Source: Flavobacterium sp. CECT 9288
GTDB taxonomy: Bacteria; Bacteroidota; Bacteroidia; Flavobacteriales; Flavobacteriaceae
Direction of reading: 5' to 3'
Assembly: GCF_918731615.1 (NCBI RefSeq)
Contig: NZ_OU957226.1
Location: 2,915,501 to 2,979,500, forward strand
Length of the DNA: 64,000 nucleotides
The notes beneath the pieces were generated by a model. The model made no database searches. It had not been told where the DNA came from and worked only from the letters and a program-made list of their open reading frames with translations. Within the stretch, counting starts at the first letter, position 1. Every line of letters starts with the position of its first letter. The position numbers were made by a program, and so were the translations under genes. Shown here in pieces: positions 51,058-60,262 of the stretch.

Positions 51058-52440
51058 TTAATAATGAAAATGTTTACTTTCCTCAATAAACGGATTTCTT
51101 TTTGCTAGCAAAGGAGATTTAGATAAAGCAGTAAATACTACATAAATAAATAAACCTAGGAAGAAAAGGATGGAAGCTATTTCAGATACACCGATAGACC
51201 AACTGTCACCAACCGTACCTGGCATAATCATATTGAAAAAATCTAAATAATGACCCATTAAGATAACAATACCAGCCATTACAATAACCCAAGAAATTCT
51301 CTTAAAATCTGTATTGATCAATATTAACAATGGGAACAAGAAATTCATAACAACTGCTCCAAAGAATGGCAAATTATATAATTGAATTCTAGTTATAAAA
51401 TATGTTACCTCCTCAGGAATGTTAGCATACCAGATTAGCATAAACTGTGAGAACCAAAGATAAGTCCAAAAAACACTTAAACCGAACATAAATTTAGCTA
51501 AATCATGAATGTGACTATTACTAACAAATTCTAGGTAACCTCTTGACTTTAAATACAATGTAACTAATGCTATGGTAGTAACACCACTTACAAAGAAACT
51601 TGCAAAAACATACCATCCAAATAAAGTACTAAACCAGTGTGGATCAATTGACATAATCCAATCCCACGACATTATAGATTCAGAAACGATGAAAAAGACA
51701 AGAAACATCGCTGATAACTTAAAATTCTTCTTATACAACAAATCATCATTAGCCTCATCTTGAGCAAGACAATTCTTTCTTGAATAATATTGATAAAGAG
51801 ACCAACCAGTTAAAAATATAGCAGCTCTAACAATCCAAAAAGGAAAGTTTAAATAACCAGTTTTATTAGCAATAAGTTTATCAGTTGCAACTACTTCAGG
51901 ATCTAACCATATAAACATATGATTAAAATGCAAACCACATAAAATCAGCAACACGAAAAATAAAGCAGCTCCTACAGGTAAGTAAGATGTAATACCTTGC
52001 ATAACTCTAAAAAGAACAGGAGACCAACCCGCTTGAGCAACTTGCTGGATTGCATAAAAAACTAAAACACCTAATGAAACAAGCATAAAAAATATACAGG
52101 CAACATATAAAGCAGACCAAGGCTTATTTTGCAATTGATGTAATACATGATTTAAGTGCTCAGTGTGTTCATCATCAGATGAAACTTCATGTTTTTGTGA
52201 AGATGTCTTAGCCTCAACATGTTTCTCCTCTGTTGAACCATGAACTTCATGAGAATTAGCTTCATTAGTACTTCCATGCTCTTTCTTAACAGCGTGTGTA
52301 CCATGACTATCAGCAGCAAGAATTTCTTCTACTTCTTTAATATCTTTTGGTGCAGTGTAAAAACCATAACCTATGCCTAAAAAACCAATGGCCATTAAGA
52401 CAAAAGAAAAAGTTTTTAATTTACTTGAAAATGTATACAT
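51058..52440 (-). CDS. actF: Alternative complex III subunit ActF
   Basis: A membrane subunit of the menaquinol:cytochrome c oxidoreductase, related to ActC/NrfD. I chose the ATG at 52440 (MYTFSSKLKTFSFVLMAIGF); the frame extends nine codons upstream into actE. The 460 residues have about ten helices. A His/Glu/Ser-rich soluble segment lies at about residues 43-102 (for example ADSHGTHAVKKEHGSTNEAN), between helix 1 and helix 2. Conserved pieces are LHQLQNKPWSALYVA and SIMSWDWIMSIDPHWFSTLF. It starts 27 bp after the actE start of its stop region and precedes subunit II. Confidence 0.93.
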   Translation of the reverse strand: MYTFSSKLKTFSFVLMAIGFLGIGYGFYTAPKDIKEVEEILAADSHGTHAVKKEHGSTNEANSHEVHGSTEEKHVEAKTSSQKHEVSSDDEHTEHLNHVLHQLQNKPWSALYVACIFFMLVSLGVLVFYAIQQVAQAGWSPVLFRVMQGITSYLPVGAALFFVLLILCGLHFNHMFIWLDPEVVATDKLIANKTGYLNFPFWIVRAAIFLTGWSLYQYYSRKNCLAQDEANDDLLYKKNFKLSAMFLVFFIVSESIMSWDWIMSIDPHWFSTLFGWYVFASFFVSGVTTIALVTLYLKSRGYLEFVSNSHIHDLAKFMFGLSVFWTYLWFSQFMLIWYANIPEEVTYFITRIQLYNLPFFGAVVMNFLFPLLILINTDFKRISWVIVMAGIVILMGHYLDFFNMIMPGTVGDSWSIGVSEIASILFFLGLFIYVVFTALSKSPLLAKRNPFIEESKHFHY

Positions 52441-52467
52441 ATCTATTACGATCAGTTTGTTCAACAA

Positions 52468-53013
52468 TTATAATTCACTTTTTAATTTTAGAACATAGTC
52501 AGTAACTAACCAACGCTCCTGGGCACTCAACTGATTTGCATGTGAACCCATTGAATTCAAACCATAAGTTATAACATGAAAAACACTACCCTCAGTAATA
52601 ACTCTATCTTTATAACTTGGAACTCCAAGAAATTTTTCACGTTCAACTAACTTACCTTTACCGTTACCAGAAGCACCATGGCAACTGATACAATAAATTT
52701 CATACAACTCTTTACCTTTTTCTATATTTCTACCTAATGAATCAAGTGGTGATTTTAAGTTAGCTTTAGCCAACTCATAACCAGCAGTACTATTTTCATA
52801 CTCGTAAGGTACAAAACCTCTTTTCAATGAACCTTTTGCAGGTAATTGTGCTTCTTGACCATTTTTAAACGCATCAGACTCTGAATAGGTCTCATAACCT
52901 AAAGACTCATACATATTTGGAAAATACTGATAGTTCGGTGCCTTATTATCATGGCAAGATGAAACTAAAATTACGATACCAAATAATAGTGCTATTTTAT
53001 ATATGCTTTTCAT
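52468..53013 (-). CDS. actE: Alternative complex III subunit ActE, monohaem cytochrome c lipoprotein
   Basis: A 181-residue periplasmic lipoprotein cytochrome. The leader ends in a lipobox VSSCHD (acylated Cys about residue 20). The class I haem site is YCISCHGASGNGKG (about 108-121), with a probable axial Met in GLNSMGSHANQL near 155. It passes electrons from the ActA/ActB part toward the oxidase. It lies between actD (8 bp) and actF in the conserved order actABCDEF. Confidence 0.94.
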   Translation of the reverse strand: MKSIYKIALLFGIVILVSSCHDNKAPNYQYFPNMYESLGYETYSESDAFKNGQEAQLPAKGSLKRGFVPYEYENSTAGYELAKANLKSPLDSLGRNIEKGKELYEIYCISCHGASGNGKGKLVEREKFLGVPSYKDRVITEGSVFHVITYGLNSMGSHANQLSAQERWLVTDYVLKLKSEL

Positions 53014-53021
53014 AACTATAA

Positions 53022-53546
53022 TTAATGCTTATCTATTACTTTAACTTCAACCGCACCTGTATTTTGAAAGAATGAAACTAATTCTTCTTCGTTATCATGT
53101 ACAGCAACTTCCATTAAAAAATGGTCATCTGTAGTTCTTACATCTGGATTCTCAGCTTCCTTAAAAGGCCATAATTTACTTCTCATATAAAAAGTAATAA
53201 CCATCAAGTGAGCTGCAAAAAATACAGTAAGCTCAAACATAATTGGCACAAATGCAGGCATATTTTCAATATAACTGAAACTTGGCTTACCACCAATATC
53301 TTGAGGCCAATCTTGAATCATGATATAATTCATCATTGCAGTTGCTACCGAAATTCCAACACAACCATACAAGAAAGCGCAAATAGCTAATCTTGTTGGG
53401 GCTATCCCCATAGCTTTATCCAAACCGTGAACAGGAAATGGACTAAAAACTTCTTCAATATGATGATGAGCTGCTCTAGTTTTCTTTACTGCGTCCATCA
53501 AAATATCATCGTCATTATAAATGGCGTATATTACTTTATTACTCAT
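53022..53546 (-). CDS. actD: Alternative complex III subunit ActD (DUF3341)
   Basis: The 174-residue protein has a soluble N-terminal domain (AIYNDDDILMDAVKKTRAAH) and two membrane helices (LAICAFLYGCVGISVATAMM; FVPIMFELTVFFAAHLMVI), typical of DUF3341 ActD. It anchors and bridges the complex. Its start overlaps the end of actC by 8 bp, indicating translational coupling. HHHIEEVFSPFPVHGLDKAMG-like residues (about 27-46) are conserved in the family. Confidence 0.94.
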   Translation of the reverse strand: MSNKVIYAIYNDDDILMDAVKKTRAAHHHIEEVFSPFPVHGLDKAMGIAPTRLAICAFLYGCVGISVATAMMNYIMIQDWPQDIGGKPSFSYIENMPAFVPIMFELTVFFAAHLMVITFYMRSKLWPFKEAENPDVRTTDDHFLMEVAVHDNEEELVSFFQNTGAVEVKVIDKH

Positions 53547-54942
53547 GATGTGAATCTTTATTTGCTTCTCTTGCGCGTTTGTAATTATCTCCAGTTGCTT
53601 TTAAAATAGTTTTAACTTCAGCTTGTGCAATAACCGGGAATGTTCTTGAATAAAGAAGGAACAACACAAAGAAAAAACCAATTGTACCAATGAAGATACC
53701 TATATCAACAAAGGTAGGTGAAAACATAGTCCAAGAAGATGGTAAATAATCTCTATGCAAAGAGGTAACAATAATTACAAATCTTTCAAACCACATTCCA
53801 ATATTTACAACAATAGATATTATGAATGAAAACATAATACTCGTACGTAACTTTTTAGACCACATGAACTGAGGAGAAAATACATTACAAGTCATCATTG
53901 CCCAATATGCCCACCAGTAAGGTCCAGTAGCTCTGTTTAAGAAAGCATATTGTTCGTACTCTACTCCAGAATACCATGCAACAAAAAGCTCAGTAATATA
54001 AGCAACACCAACAATAGAACCTGTAATCATGATTACGATATTCATCAGTTCGATATGTTGAACCGTGATATAAGCTTCAAGATTAGAAACTTTTCTCATA
54101 ATAATGAGCAAGGTATTCACCATCGCAAATCCAGAGAAAACGGCTCCAGCAACGAAGTATGGAGGAAATATAGTAGTATGCCAACCTGGAATAACAGATG
54201 TAGCAAAATCCATCGATACAATAGTGTGTACTGACAATACAAGAGGAGTAGCTAAACCAGCAAGAACAAGCGAAACTTCCTCAAAACGTTGCCAATCTTT
54301 TGCTCTACCACTCCAACCAAAACTTAAAATTGAATAAACTCTTTTATTAAAAGGAGTTACAGCACGATCTCTAAGCATTGCAAAATCTGGTAATAAACCT
54401 GTCCACCAGAAAACTAATGATACAGATAAATAAGTAGAGATTGCAAATACATCCCAAAGTAATGGTGAATTAAAATTTACCCATAATGATCCAAATTGAT
54501 TTGGTATTGGTAAAACCCAGTACGCTAACCAAGGACGACCCATGTGGATGATTGGGAATAAACCTGCCTGAATAACTGAGAAAATAGTCATTGCTTCAGC
54601 TGAACGGTTAATTGCCATTCTCCATCTTTGACGGAAAAGTAAAAGCACGGCTGATATAAGTGTACCGGCGTGACCAATACCAACCCACCAAACGAAGTTA
54701 GTAATATCCCAAGCCCAACCTACTGTCTTGTTTAAACCCCATGTACCAATACCTGTAGATACAGTGTATACGATACATCCAAGTCCCCAAAGGAAGGCTA
54801 TTAATGCAATTGAAAATACAATCCACCAATGTTTATTTGCCTTACCTTCAACAGGTGCGGCTACGTCTACAGTTACATCATGATAAGTTTTATCACCTAT
54901 AACTAAGGGTTTTCTAATGGTTGCTTCGTAGTGAGACGACAT
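53539..54942 (-). CDS. actC: Alternative complex III subunit ActC (NrfD-like)
   Basis: A 467-residue polytopic membrane protein of the NrfD/PsrC family with about ten helices. It is believed to hold the menaquinol-binding site and proton path. Seen are ITNFVWWVGIGHAGTLISAV (about 85-104), INRSAEAMTIFSVIQAGLFP and the helix-end motif FERFVIIVTSLHRDYLPSSW. It overlaps actD by 8 bp and starts 37 bp after actB. It is a paralogue of actF. Confidence 0.95.
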   Translation of the reverse strand: MSSHYEATIRKPLVIGDKTYHDVTVDVAAPVEGKANKHWWIVFSIALIAFLWGLGCIVYTVSTGIGTWGLNKTVGWAWDITNFVWWVGIGHAGTLISAVLLLFRQRWRMAINRSAEAMTIFSVIQAGLFPIIHMGRPWLAYWVLPIPNQFGSLWVNFNSPLLWDVFAISTYLSVSLVFWWTGLLPDFAMLRDRAVTPFNKRVYSILSFGWSGRAKDWQRFEEVSLVLAGLATPLVLSVHTIVSMDFATSVIPGWHTTIFPPYFVAGAVFSGFAMVNTLLIIMRKVSNLEAYITVQHIELMNIVIMITGSIVGVAYITELFVAWYSGVEYEQYAFLNRATGPYWWAYWAMMTCNVFSPQFMWSKKLRTSIMFSFIISIVVNIGMWFERFVIIVTSLHRDYLPSSWTMFSPTFVDIGIFIGTIGFFFVLFLLYSRTFPVIAQAEVKTILKATGDNYKRAREANKDSHHE

Positions 54943-54979
54943 AATCCTTTATATTGATTCTTAATTAATTTTTTTTGTA

Positions 54980-57900
54980 CTAAGTATTTCTAACTTTAAC
55001 ATGATAAATCACATTAGGTTTAGTTCCAACATGTTCTAATAAATGATACATTCTATCATCAGCAGCAAGTTTTGCAACTTCAGCATCTTTATCATTTACA
55101 TCACCAAATATCATAGCTCCAGTAGAACATGCATTTGAACAAGCAGTTTGGAATTCGCCATCAACAATTGATCTTCCTTCTCTTTTGGCTTTAAGGATTG
55201 TTGCTTGTGTCATTTGAATACACATAGAACATTTCTCCATAACACCTCTTGAACGAACATTAACATCTGGATTTAAAACCATACGACCCAGATCATCATT
55301 CATATGATAATCAAATTCACTGTTTTTGTTATACAAGAACCAGTTAAAACGACGTACTTTATAAGGACAGTTGTTAGCGCAATAACGCGTACCAACACAT
55401 CTGTTATAAGCCATGTGGTTTTGACCTTGTCGAGAGTGTGAAGTTGCAGCAACTGGACAAACCGTTTCACAAGGCGCGTGGTTACAGTGCTGACACATAA
55501 CAGGCTGGAAAGAAACTTGAGGATTATCTCCTGCTTTTTCCATTTCATTAAATGTAGACAAAGAACTTGTTAAACCAGCAATATTTTCTTTTCTTTCATT
55601 ATCTCCCTCAAAAGTACTTTCTGATGAATAGTATCTGTCAATACGCAACCAGTGCATATCACGACTTCTTCTAACTTCAGCTTTACCTACAACAGGAACG
55701 TTATTTTCAGCATGACAAGCGATAACACAAGCTCCACAACCTGTACAAGCATTTAAATCTATTGAAAGATTAAAATGATGTCCAGTTGAACGATCAAATG
55801 AATCCCATAAATCAACTTTAGTAGCCTCAACTTCTTTATGATCCAAAGAAACTACAGGTTGTTCATTCCAAATATGAGCATCTTTGGTATTGAAGATTTC
55901 AAGAGATGTTTCTTTAATAATATCACCTCTACCCATTAATGTCTTTTGACCTTGAACACAAGCAAACTCATGCTCTCCGTCAGCTTTGGCTAATGTAATA
56001 GATTGAACATTATTGAAACCTTTATATAAAGAGTAAGCGTTTAAACCTACCATCATTTCTTCTTTCAAAGCAGCTTTACGACCATAACCTAAAGCTAAGC
56101 CTACAGTTCCAACAGCTTGACCAGGTTGTACAATAACAGGTACATTTTCAAGTTTTAAACCATCTGCAGTAGTAATTGTAGCATAACTTCCGTTTAAACC
56201 TCCGTTAGCAACAATCTCATTAGACAATTCATATTTAATTGCATCAGCATTAGATACAGTTACATAATTATCCCAAGACACTCTTGTAATAGGATCTGGA
56301 AACTCTTGTAACCATGGGTTATTTGCTTGTTGCCCATCACCTAAACCTGTTTTAGTATACAATACTAATTCAAGACCTTGAGATGACTTAGAAGCAGATA
56401 AAGCATTTGCAGCTGCAGAATAATCAGCACTTCCAGAACCTACCGTTGGTACAGAAGAAACAAAAACACCATCATGCAATACTTTATTCCAAGATGATCC
56501 TGAAATAATTGAAGAACTAGTATTTTTAATATAATCATAAAAAGAACCTGCAGTTCCGTTTAATGACAACAAAACATCTTGAAATTGTTTTGTATTGAAA
56601 AGCGGACGAATAGTTGGCTGAGTCAAAGAATAACTTCCTTTAACAAGACTTAAGTCATTCCAAGATTCTAAATAATGAGGAACAGCAGCAGCTACTGTAG
56701 ACAACAAAGCTGTTTCATCTTCTTTCAAAGAGAATGTTACAGAAGTTTTAACCTTCTTTAAACCTTCTTGAAAACTTACACTATCTGATAAAGTATAAAC
56801 AGGATTCACACCACTCATGATAAGAGTATGAACTTTTCCCGCTTTCATGTCGGCTACTAATTGAGATACATTAGATGCTGAACCTTTTCTAATTTGTCTT
56901 AAACCTGCGCTAACAAATGACTCACTAGCAAGAGCTTGATTAATAGCCAAAACTAATAATTGAGCATTTTTATCTTGAATTCCAGAAACTAAAACACCTT
57001 TACTTCCAGCTGCTCTTAACTGCTGTGCAGCTTTGGTAACTTCTGATTTAAATTTATCTTCAAGTTTAACTGCAACTGAAGAACCTGTAACAATATTGTA
57101 TATATGAACTAAAGCTTGCTTTTGTGCTGAAACAGACATCGGCAAACGCTTATCAGCAGCAGCACCAGACAAAGTCATATTAGACTCTAATTGGAAATGA
57201 CGTGACATTTTTCCAGCTTTTGGAATTCTACCTTTAGCATAACCAGTATCAAAACTTCCTCCTTGCCAATCTCCAAGAAAATCTGCTCCTACAGAAACAA
57301 TCAAAGAAGCTTTAGAAAAATCATAATCCACTAATGCTCTTTCACCATAAACCGTTTCAAATGCATCAAGAGCTTCAGACTCTGACACCGCATCATAGAT
57401 TACATGCTTAGAATTAGGATTTTTTGATACGAATTCAGAAATCAACCTTTCAGTAGATGGACTTGCTAATGTATTAGTTAAAAGAACAACCTGTCCTCCT
57501 TTAGCTTTTGCATCTGCAATACTAGATTTAATCTTAGCATCAACAGCAGACCATGTTGAATCTTTCCCCTCAATCTTTGGTTCTTTAAGACGCATACTAT
57601 CATACAAAGATAAGATAGATGCATGAATCCTTGCATTTGCTGTGAATTTAGCACCAGCAATAGTATTGTTATCAATCTTAATAGGACGTCCTTCTCTGGT
57701 TTTCACCAATAGATTTGCAAAATCAAATCCGTCAAAAACTGAAGTAGCATAATAATCAGCAACTCCAGGAATAATTTGCTCAGGTTGAAGAACGTATGGT
57801 ATTGATTTATTAACAGGACCCTCACATGCTGCTAAAGTAGCAGCAGCAGTACTAAAACCAACGTACTTTAAGAAATCACGACGTGATGTTGAAGAAGATG

Positions 57901-58036
57901 ATAATGCATCACCATTACCTAAAAATTCATCAGTAGGAATTTCTTCAACAAATTCGTTATTTCTTAGCGCCTCAACAATAGAACTATTTTGGTCTAGTTC
58001 CTCAACACTTTTCCAGTATTTTTTGTTTGATGACAT
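54980..58036 (-). CDS. actB: Alternative complex III subunit ActB (Fe-S, molybdopterin-oxidoreductase-like)
   Basis: The 1018-residue periplasmic subunit is a fusion of a molybdopterin-oxidoreductase-like domain without cofactor (about 75-700) and a four-cluster ferredoxin domain (about 750-1000). The twin-arginine signal is SRRDFLK (51-57), followed by a lipobox LAAC with C71. Cluster motifs: CTGCGACVIACHAE, CQHCNHAPCETVCPVAATSH, CVGTRYCANNCPYKVRRF and CSMCIQMTQATILKAKREG. The Tat signal lies about 50 residues from the start, as is usual for this family. It transfers electrons from quinol to the ActA haems. Between actA (29 bp) and actC. Confidence 0.96.
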   Translation of the reverse strand: MSSNKKYWKSVEELDQNSSIVEALRNNEFVEEIPTDEFLGNGDALSSSSTSRRDFLKYVGFSTAAATLAACEGPVNKSIPYVLQPEQIIPGVADYYATSVFDGFDFANLLVKTREGRPIKIDNNTIAGAKFTANARIHASILSLYDSMRLKEPKIEGKDSTWSAVDAKIKSSIADAKAKGGQVVLLTNTLASPSTERLISEFVSKNPNSKHVIYDAVSESEALDAFETVYGERALVDYDFSKASLIVSVGADFLGDWQGGSFDTGYAKGRIPKAGKMSRHFQLESNMTLSGAAADKRLPMSVSAQKQALVHIYNIVTGSSVAVKLEDKFKSEVTKAAQQLRAAGSKGVLVSGIQDKNAQLLVLAINQALASESFVSAGLRQIRKGSASNVSQLVADMKAGKVHTLIMSGVNPVYTLSDSVSFQEGLKKVKTSVTFSLKEDETALLSTVAAAVPHYLESWNDLSLVKGSYSLTQPTIRPLFNTKQFQDVLLSLNGTAGSFYDYIKNTSSSIISGSSWNKVLHDGVFVSSVPTVGSGSADYSAAANALSASKSSQGLELVLYTKTGLGDGQQANNPWLQEFPDPITRVSWDNYVTVSNADAIKYELSNEIVANGGLNGSYATITTADGLKLENVPVIVQPGQAVGTVGLALGYGRKAALKEEMMVGLNAYSLYKGFNNVQSITLAKADGEHEFACVQGQKTLMGRGDIIKETSLEIFNTKDAHIWNEQPVVSLDHKEVEATKVDLWDSFDRSTGHHFNLSIDLNACTGCGACVIACHAENNVPVVGKAEVRRSRDMHWLRIDRYYSSESTFEGDNERKENIAGLTSSLSTFNEMEKAGDNPQVSFQPVMCQHCNHAPCETVCPVAATSHSRQGQNHMAYNRCVGTRYCANNCPYKVRRFNWFLYNKNSEFDYHMNDDLGRMVLNPDVNVRSRGVMEKCSMCIQMTQATILKAKREGRSIVDGEFQTACSNACSTGAMIFGDVNDKDAEVAKLAADDRMYHLLEHVGTKPNVIYHVKVRNT

Positions 58037-58065
58037 ATATAAATATTAAAATCTTAATAATTTGA

Positions 58066-59403
58066 TTAATAGTGGCATTTACCACACTCTAAACCACCCA
58101 TTTGCGCGGCAGTCAACTTATCTACACCATATTTTTTTGAAAGCTCTTCATGGATTTTAGTGTAATAATCATTACCCTCCATTTTAACTTCAGTTTTTCT
58201 ATGACAATCAATACACCAACCCATTGTTAATGGAGCAAACTGTTTTTGAATCTCATATTCTTCAACCGGACCGTGACAAGTTTGACATTCAATACCTCCA
58301 ACAGTTACGTGTTGAGAGTGATTAAAGTAAACAAAGTCAGGCAAGTTGTGAATACGAACCCATTTAACTGGTTGTGTTTTTCCAGTATATGATTGAGTCG
58401 CTTGGTCCCAACCAACAGCCTTATACAATTTTTGTATCTCTCCGTCATAAAATGCTTTACTGTACTCAGGTGTTGCTGTAGTTTCAGCAACTTCTGCAAT
58501 ATTCTTGTGACAGTTCATACACACATTAAGCGATGGAATACCTCCATTTTTACTAACACGTGCAGCAGAGTGACAGTATTTACAGTTAATTTCATTATCA
58601 CCAGCGTGAATTCTATGCGAGTAATGTATTGGCTGAATAGGCTCATACCCTTGATCAACACCTACTTGCATAAAGAAACCATACACATAATATGCACTTG
58701 TAAGAAGTAAGAATATAACAGTTACCAAAATCAAAAATTGATTTTTAGCAAAGGCTTGCCAAATTGGCGTTGTTTTAGCTTTTGGCTCAACAACTACACC
58801 GTTTGCTTTTGCAACTTTAGTAAGAACTTTGTTTACCAAAACTAACATTACTACCAACACTACTAATACTAGTGCAAGAGCAGCTAATATAAGATTGTTT
58901 GAAATACCACTATCAGCAACTGGTCCACCAGGAACTGCAGCAGAACCTCCAGCAGGTGGAGCAGCAACATCAACTTTAGGCTCAGAAGTGTAAGCAATGA
59001 TATTATCAATATCAGCGTTTGACAATTGAGGAAAAGCAGTCATTACCGACTTGTTGTTTTCTTCAAAAACTTTAACCGCTTGAGCATCACCTGACTTTAT
59101 CAAGTCTGAACTGTTTTTCACCCATTTGTAAAGCCATGCCATTTCATACTTACTAGCAACACCTCTAAGTGCAGGCCCCGTAGCTTTAGCATCTAACTTG
59201 TGACATGCAGCACAATTTGCATTAAACAATTCTTTACCTTTAGCAGCATCTCCACCAGAAGCAGCAGCAGGAGCTGCGGCCGCATCAGGAGCAGCAACAG
59301 CGGCAGCTTCTTGAGCAAATGAAGTGAAAGAGAAAATTAACGATAAGGCTACGCCTAAAAATAATTTTCTTGTGATCGAATTATGGTTACCCACCTTTTT
59401 CAT
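58066..59403 (-). CDS. actA: Alternative complex III subunit ActA, six-haem form
   Basis: A 445-residue cytochrome. After the signal peptide and an Ala/Pro-rich linker, a class I cytochrome c domain has NCAACHKL (C64, C67, H68) and a candidate axial Met near 118. Two membrane helices follow (about 170-196 and 225-245), then the pentahaem part with CKYCH, CMNCH, CQTCH, CIDCH and CGKCH, the last at the C-terminus. Classic ActA has the pentahaem part; the N-terminal monohaem domain is fused here, as in other Bacteroidota as far as I recall. First gene of the act-cox operon, with a strong promoter at 59488-59517. Confidence 0.94.
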   Translation of the reverse strand: MKKVGNHNSITRKLFLGVALSLIFSFTSFAQEAAAVAAPDAAAAPAAASGGDAAKGKELFNANCAACHKLDAKATGPALRGVASKYEMAWLYKWVKNSSDLIKSGDAQAVKVFEENNKSVMTAFPQLSNADIDNIIAYTSEPKVDVAAPPAGGSAAVPGGPVADSGISNNLILAALALVLVVLVVMLVLVNKVLTKVAKANGVVVEPKAKTTPIWQAFAKNQFLILVTVIFLLLTSAYYVYGFFMQVGVDQGYEPIQPIHYSHRIHAGDNEINCKYCHSAARVSKNGGIPSLNVCMNCHKNIAEVAETTATPEYSKAFYDGEIQKLYKAVGWDQATQSYTGKTQPVKWVRIHNLPDFVYFNHSQHVTVGGIECQTCHGPVEEYEIQKQFAPLTMGWCIDCHRKTEVKMEGNDYYTKIHEELSKKYGVDKLTAAQMGGLECGKCHY

Positions 59404-59487
59404 ATAGTATAATGATTATCTACTAAAAATTGGCACAGTCTTTACTAATAGACTTAGAAGAACTGCTCCTTTGTTTAAAATATTGGA

Positions 59488-59517
59488 CAAAAATACGATA
59501 TAAGAACTATTCTCAAA
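59488..59517 (-). promoter_or_regulatory. Promoter of the act-cox respiratory operon
   Basis: On the minus strand TTTG (complement of 59514-59517), an 18-bp spacer and TATTTTTG (complement of 59488-59495): the best -33/-7 match of the window on this strand. The leader would be about 80 nt. Confidence 0.65.
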
Positions 59518-59570
59518 ACCCTAAAATAGCCTTAATTCCAATTTATATTTATTCTAAATAACGTATTTGA

Positions 59571-59600
59571 TTTGGTATTAAACACTAAATATTAATTTTG
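59571..59600 (+). promoter_or_regulatory. Promoter of the SPOR-domain gene
   Basis: TTTG (59571-59574), an 18-bp spacer and TAATTTTG (59593-59600), an excellent match. The leader to the ATG at 59619 is about 14 nt. Confidence 0.62.
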
Positions 59601-59618
59601 CATAAAAACATACACATT

Positions 59619-60008
59619 ATGAGAAATTTAAGCCTGAAAGCTACACTTATCACTATTATTTCAACAGCATTTTTTCATTCGAAATCAACTGCGCAACAGC
59701 AAAATATTTCCATAAAACAAGACTCAAAATTTGAGCAACTACTTACAGAAAAAAGAAAAACAAATCAATCAAACACTGTAAATGACCGTTTTAAAATTCA
59801 AATCTACAGTGGCGACAGCGACAAGGCAAAATCAATATTAAATGAATTTAGACAAGAGTTTAATAACATTGAGGGAACCATTGTATTCTTTGCCCCAAAT
59901 TATAAAGTTTGGATAGGGAATTTCAAATCTAGAATAGAAGCTGAAAGACATATAATAGTCATCAAAAAAAAATATCCAAATCTTAATTTGATTCGCCCAA
60001 ACAAATAA
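59619..60008 (+). CDS. SPOR-domain periplasmic protein
   Basis: A 129-residue secreted protein: signal peptide MRNLSLKATLITIISTAFFH up to about STAQ, a short linker, and a C-terminal SPOR domain (RFKIQIYSGDSDKAKSIL to about residue 127, with VWIGNFKSRIEAERHI). SPOR domains bind peptidoglycan strands lacking stem peptides, often at division sites. The ATG at 59619 is preferred over the in-frame TTG at 59598, which lies inside the -7 box. It is monocistronic, divergent from actA, and ends at a terminator. Confidence 0.9.
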   Translation: MRNLSLKATLITIISTAFFHSKSTAQQQNISIKQDSKFEQLLTEKRKTNQSNTVNDRFKIQIYSGDSDKAKSILNEFRQEFNNIEGTIVFFAPNYKVWIGNFKSRIEAERHIIVIKKKYPNLNLIRPNK

Positions 60009-60040
60009 AAGATTATACAAAAACTAAAAGCATATCAGGT

Positions 60041-60069
60041 AAAGCCGTTCATTTTGAATGGCTTTTTTG
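60041..60069 (+). terminator. Terminator of the SPOR-domain gene
   Basis: AAAGCCGTTC (60041-60050) pairs with GAATGGCTTT (60056-60065, one G-U), followed by Ts. Confidence 0.8.
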
Positions 60070-60214
60070 CTTTATACAAAGAAGAAAAAAAAAATTAATA
60101 AAAAGGCATAGCTTTGTAAATTAAAATAATGATAAACAACAAAAACTATTGCCGAATTTCAACAAAACATCAAACTTGATCAATTATAAAATATCATTTT
60201 ACAAAAAAGTATTA

Positions 60215-60245
60215 AAATAAAAAAATCCCGACGAATCGGGATTTT
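60215..60245 (-). terminator. Terminator of the nusA-infB operon
   Basis: AAAATCCCGA (60222-60231), loop CGAA, TCGGGATTTT (60236-60245). On the minus strand it is followed by a T-rich tract. The 150 bp between this and the SPOR terminator hold nothing I can identify. Confidence 0.9.
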
Positions 60246-60262
60246 AAAACTATAATATAAAA

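Noticed and set aside
55300..55548. Open frame inside actB on the same strand
   Set aside because: Out-of-frame shadow within the iron-sulphur domain; actB is intact through this region.
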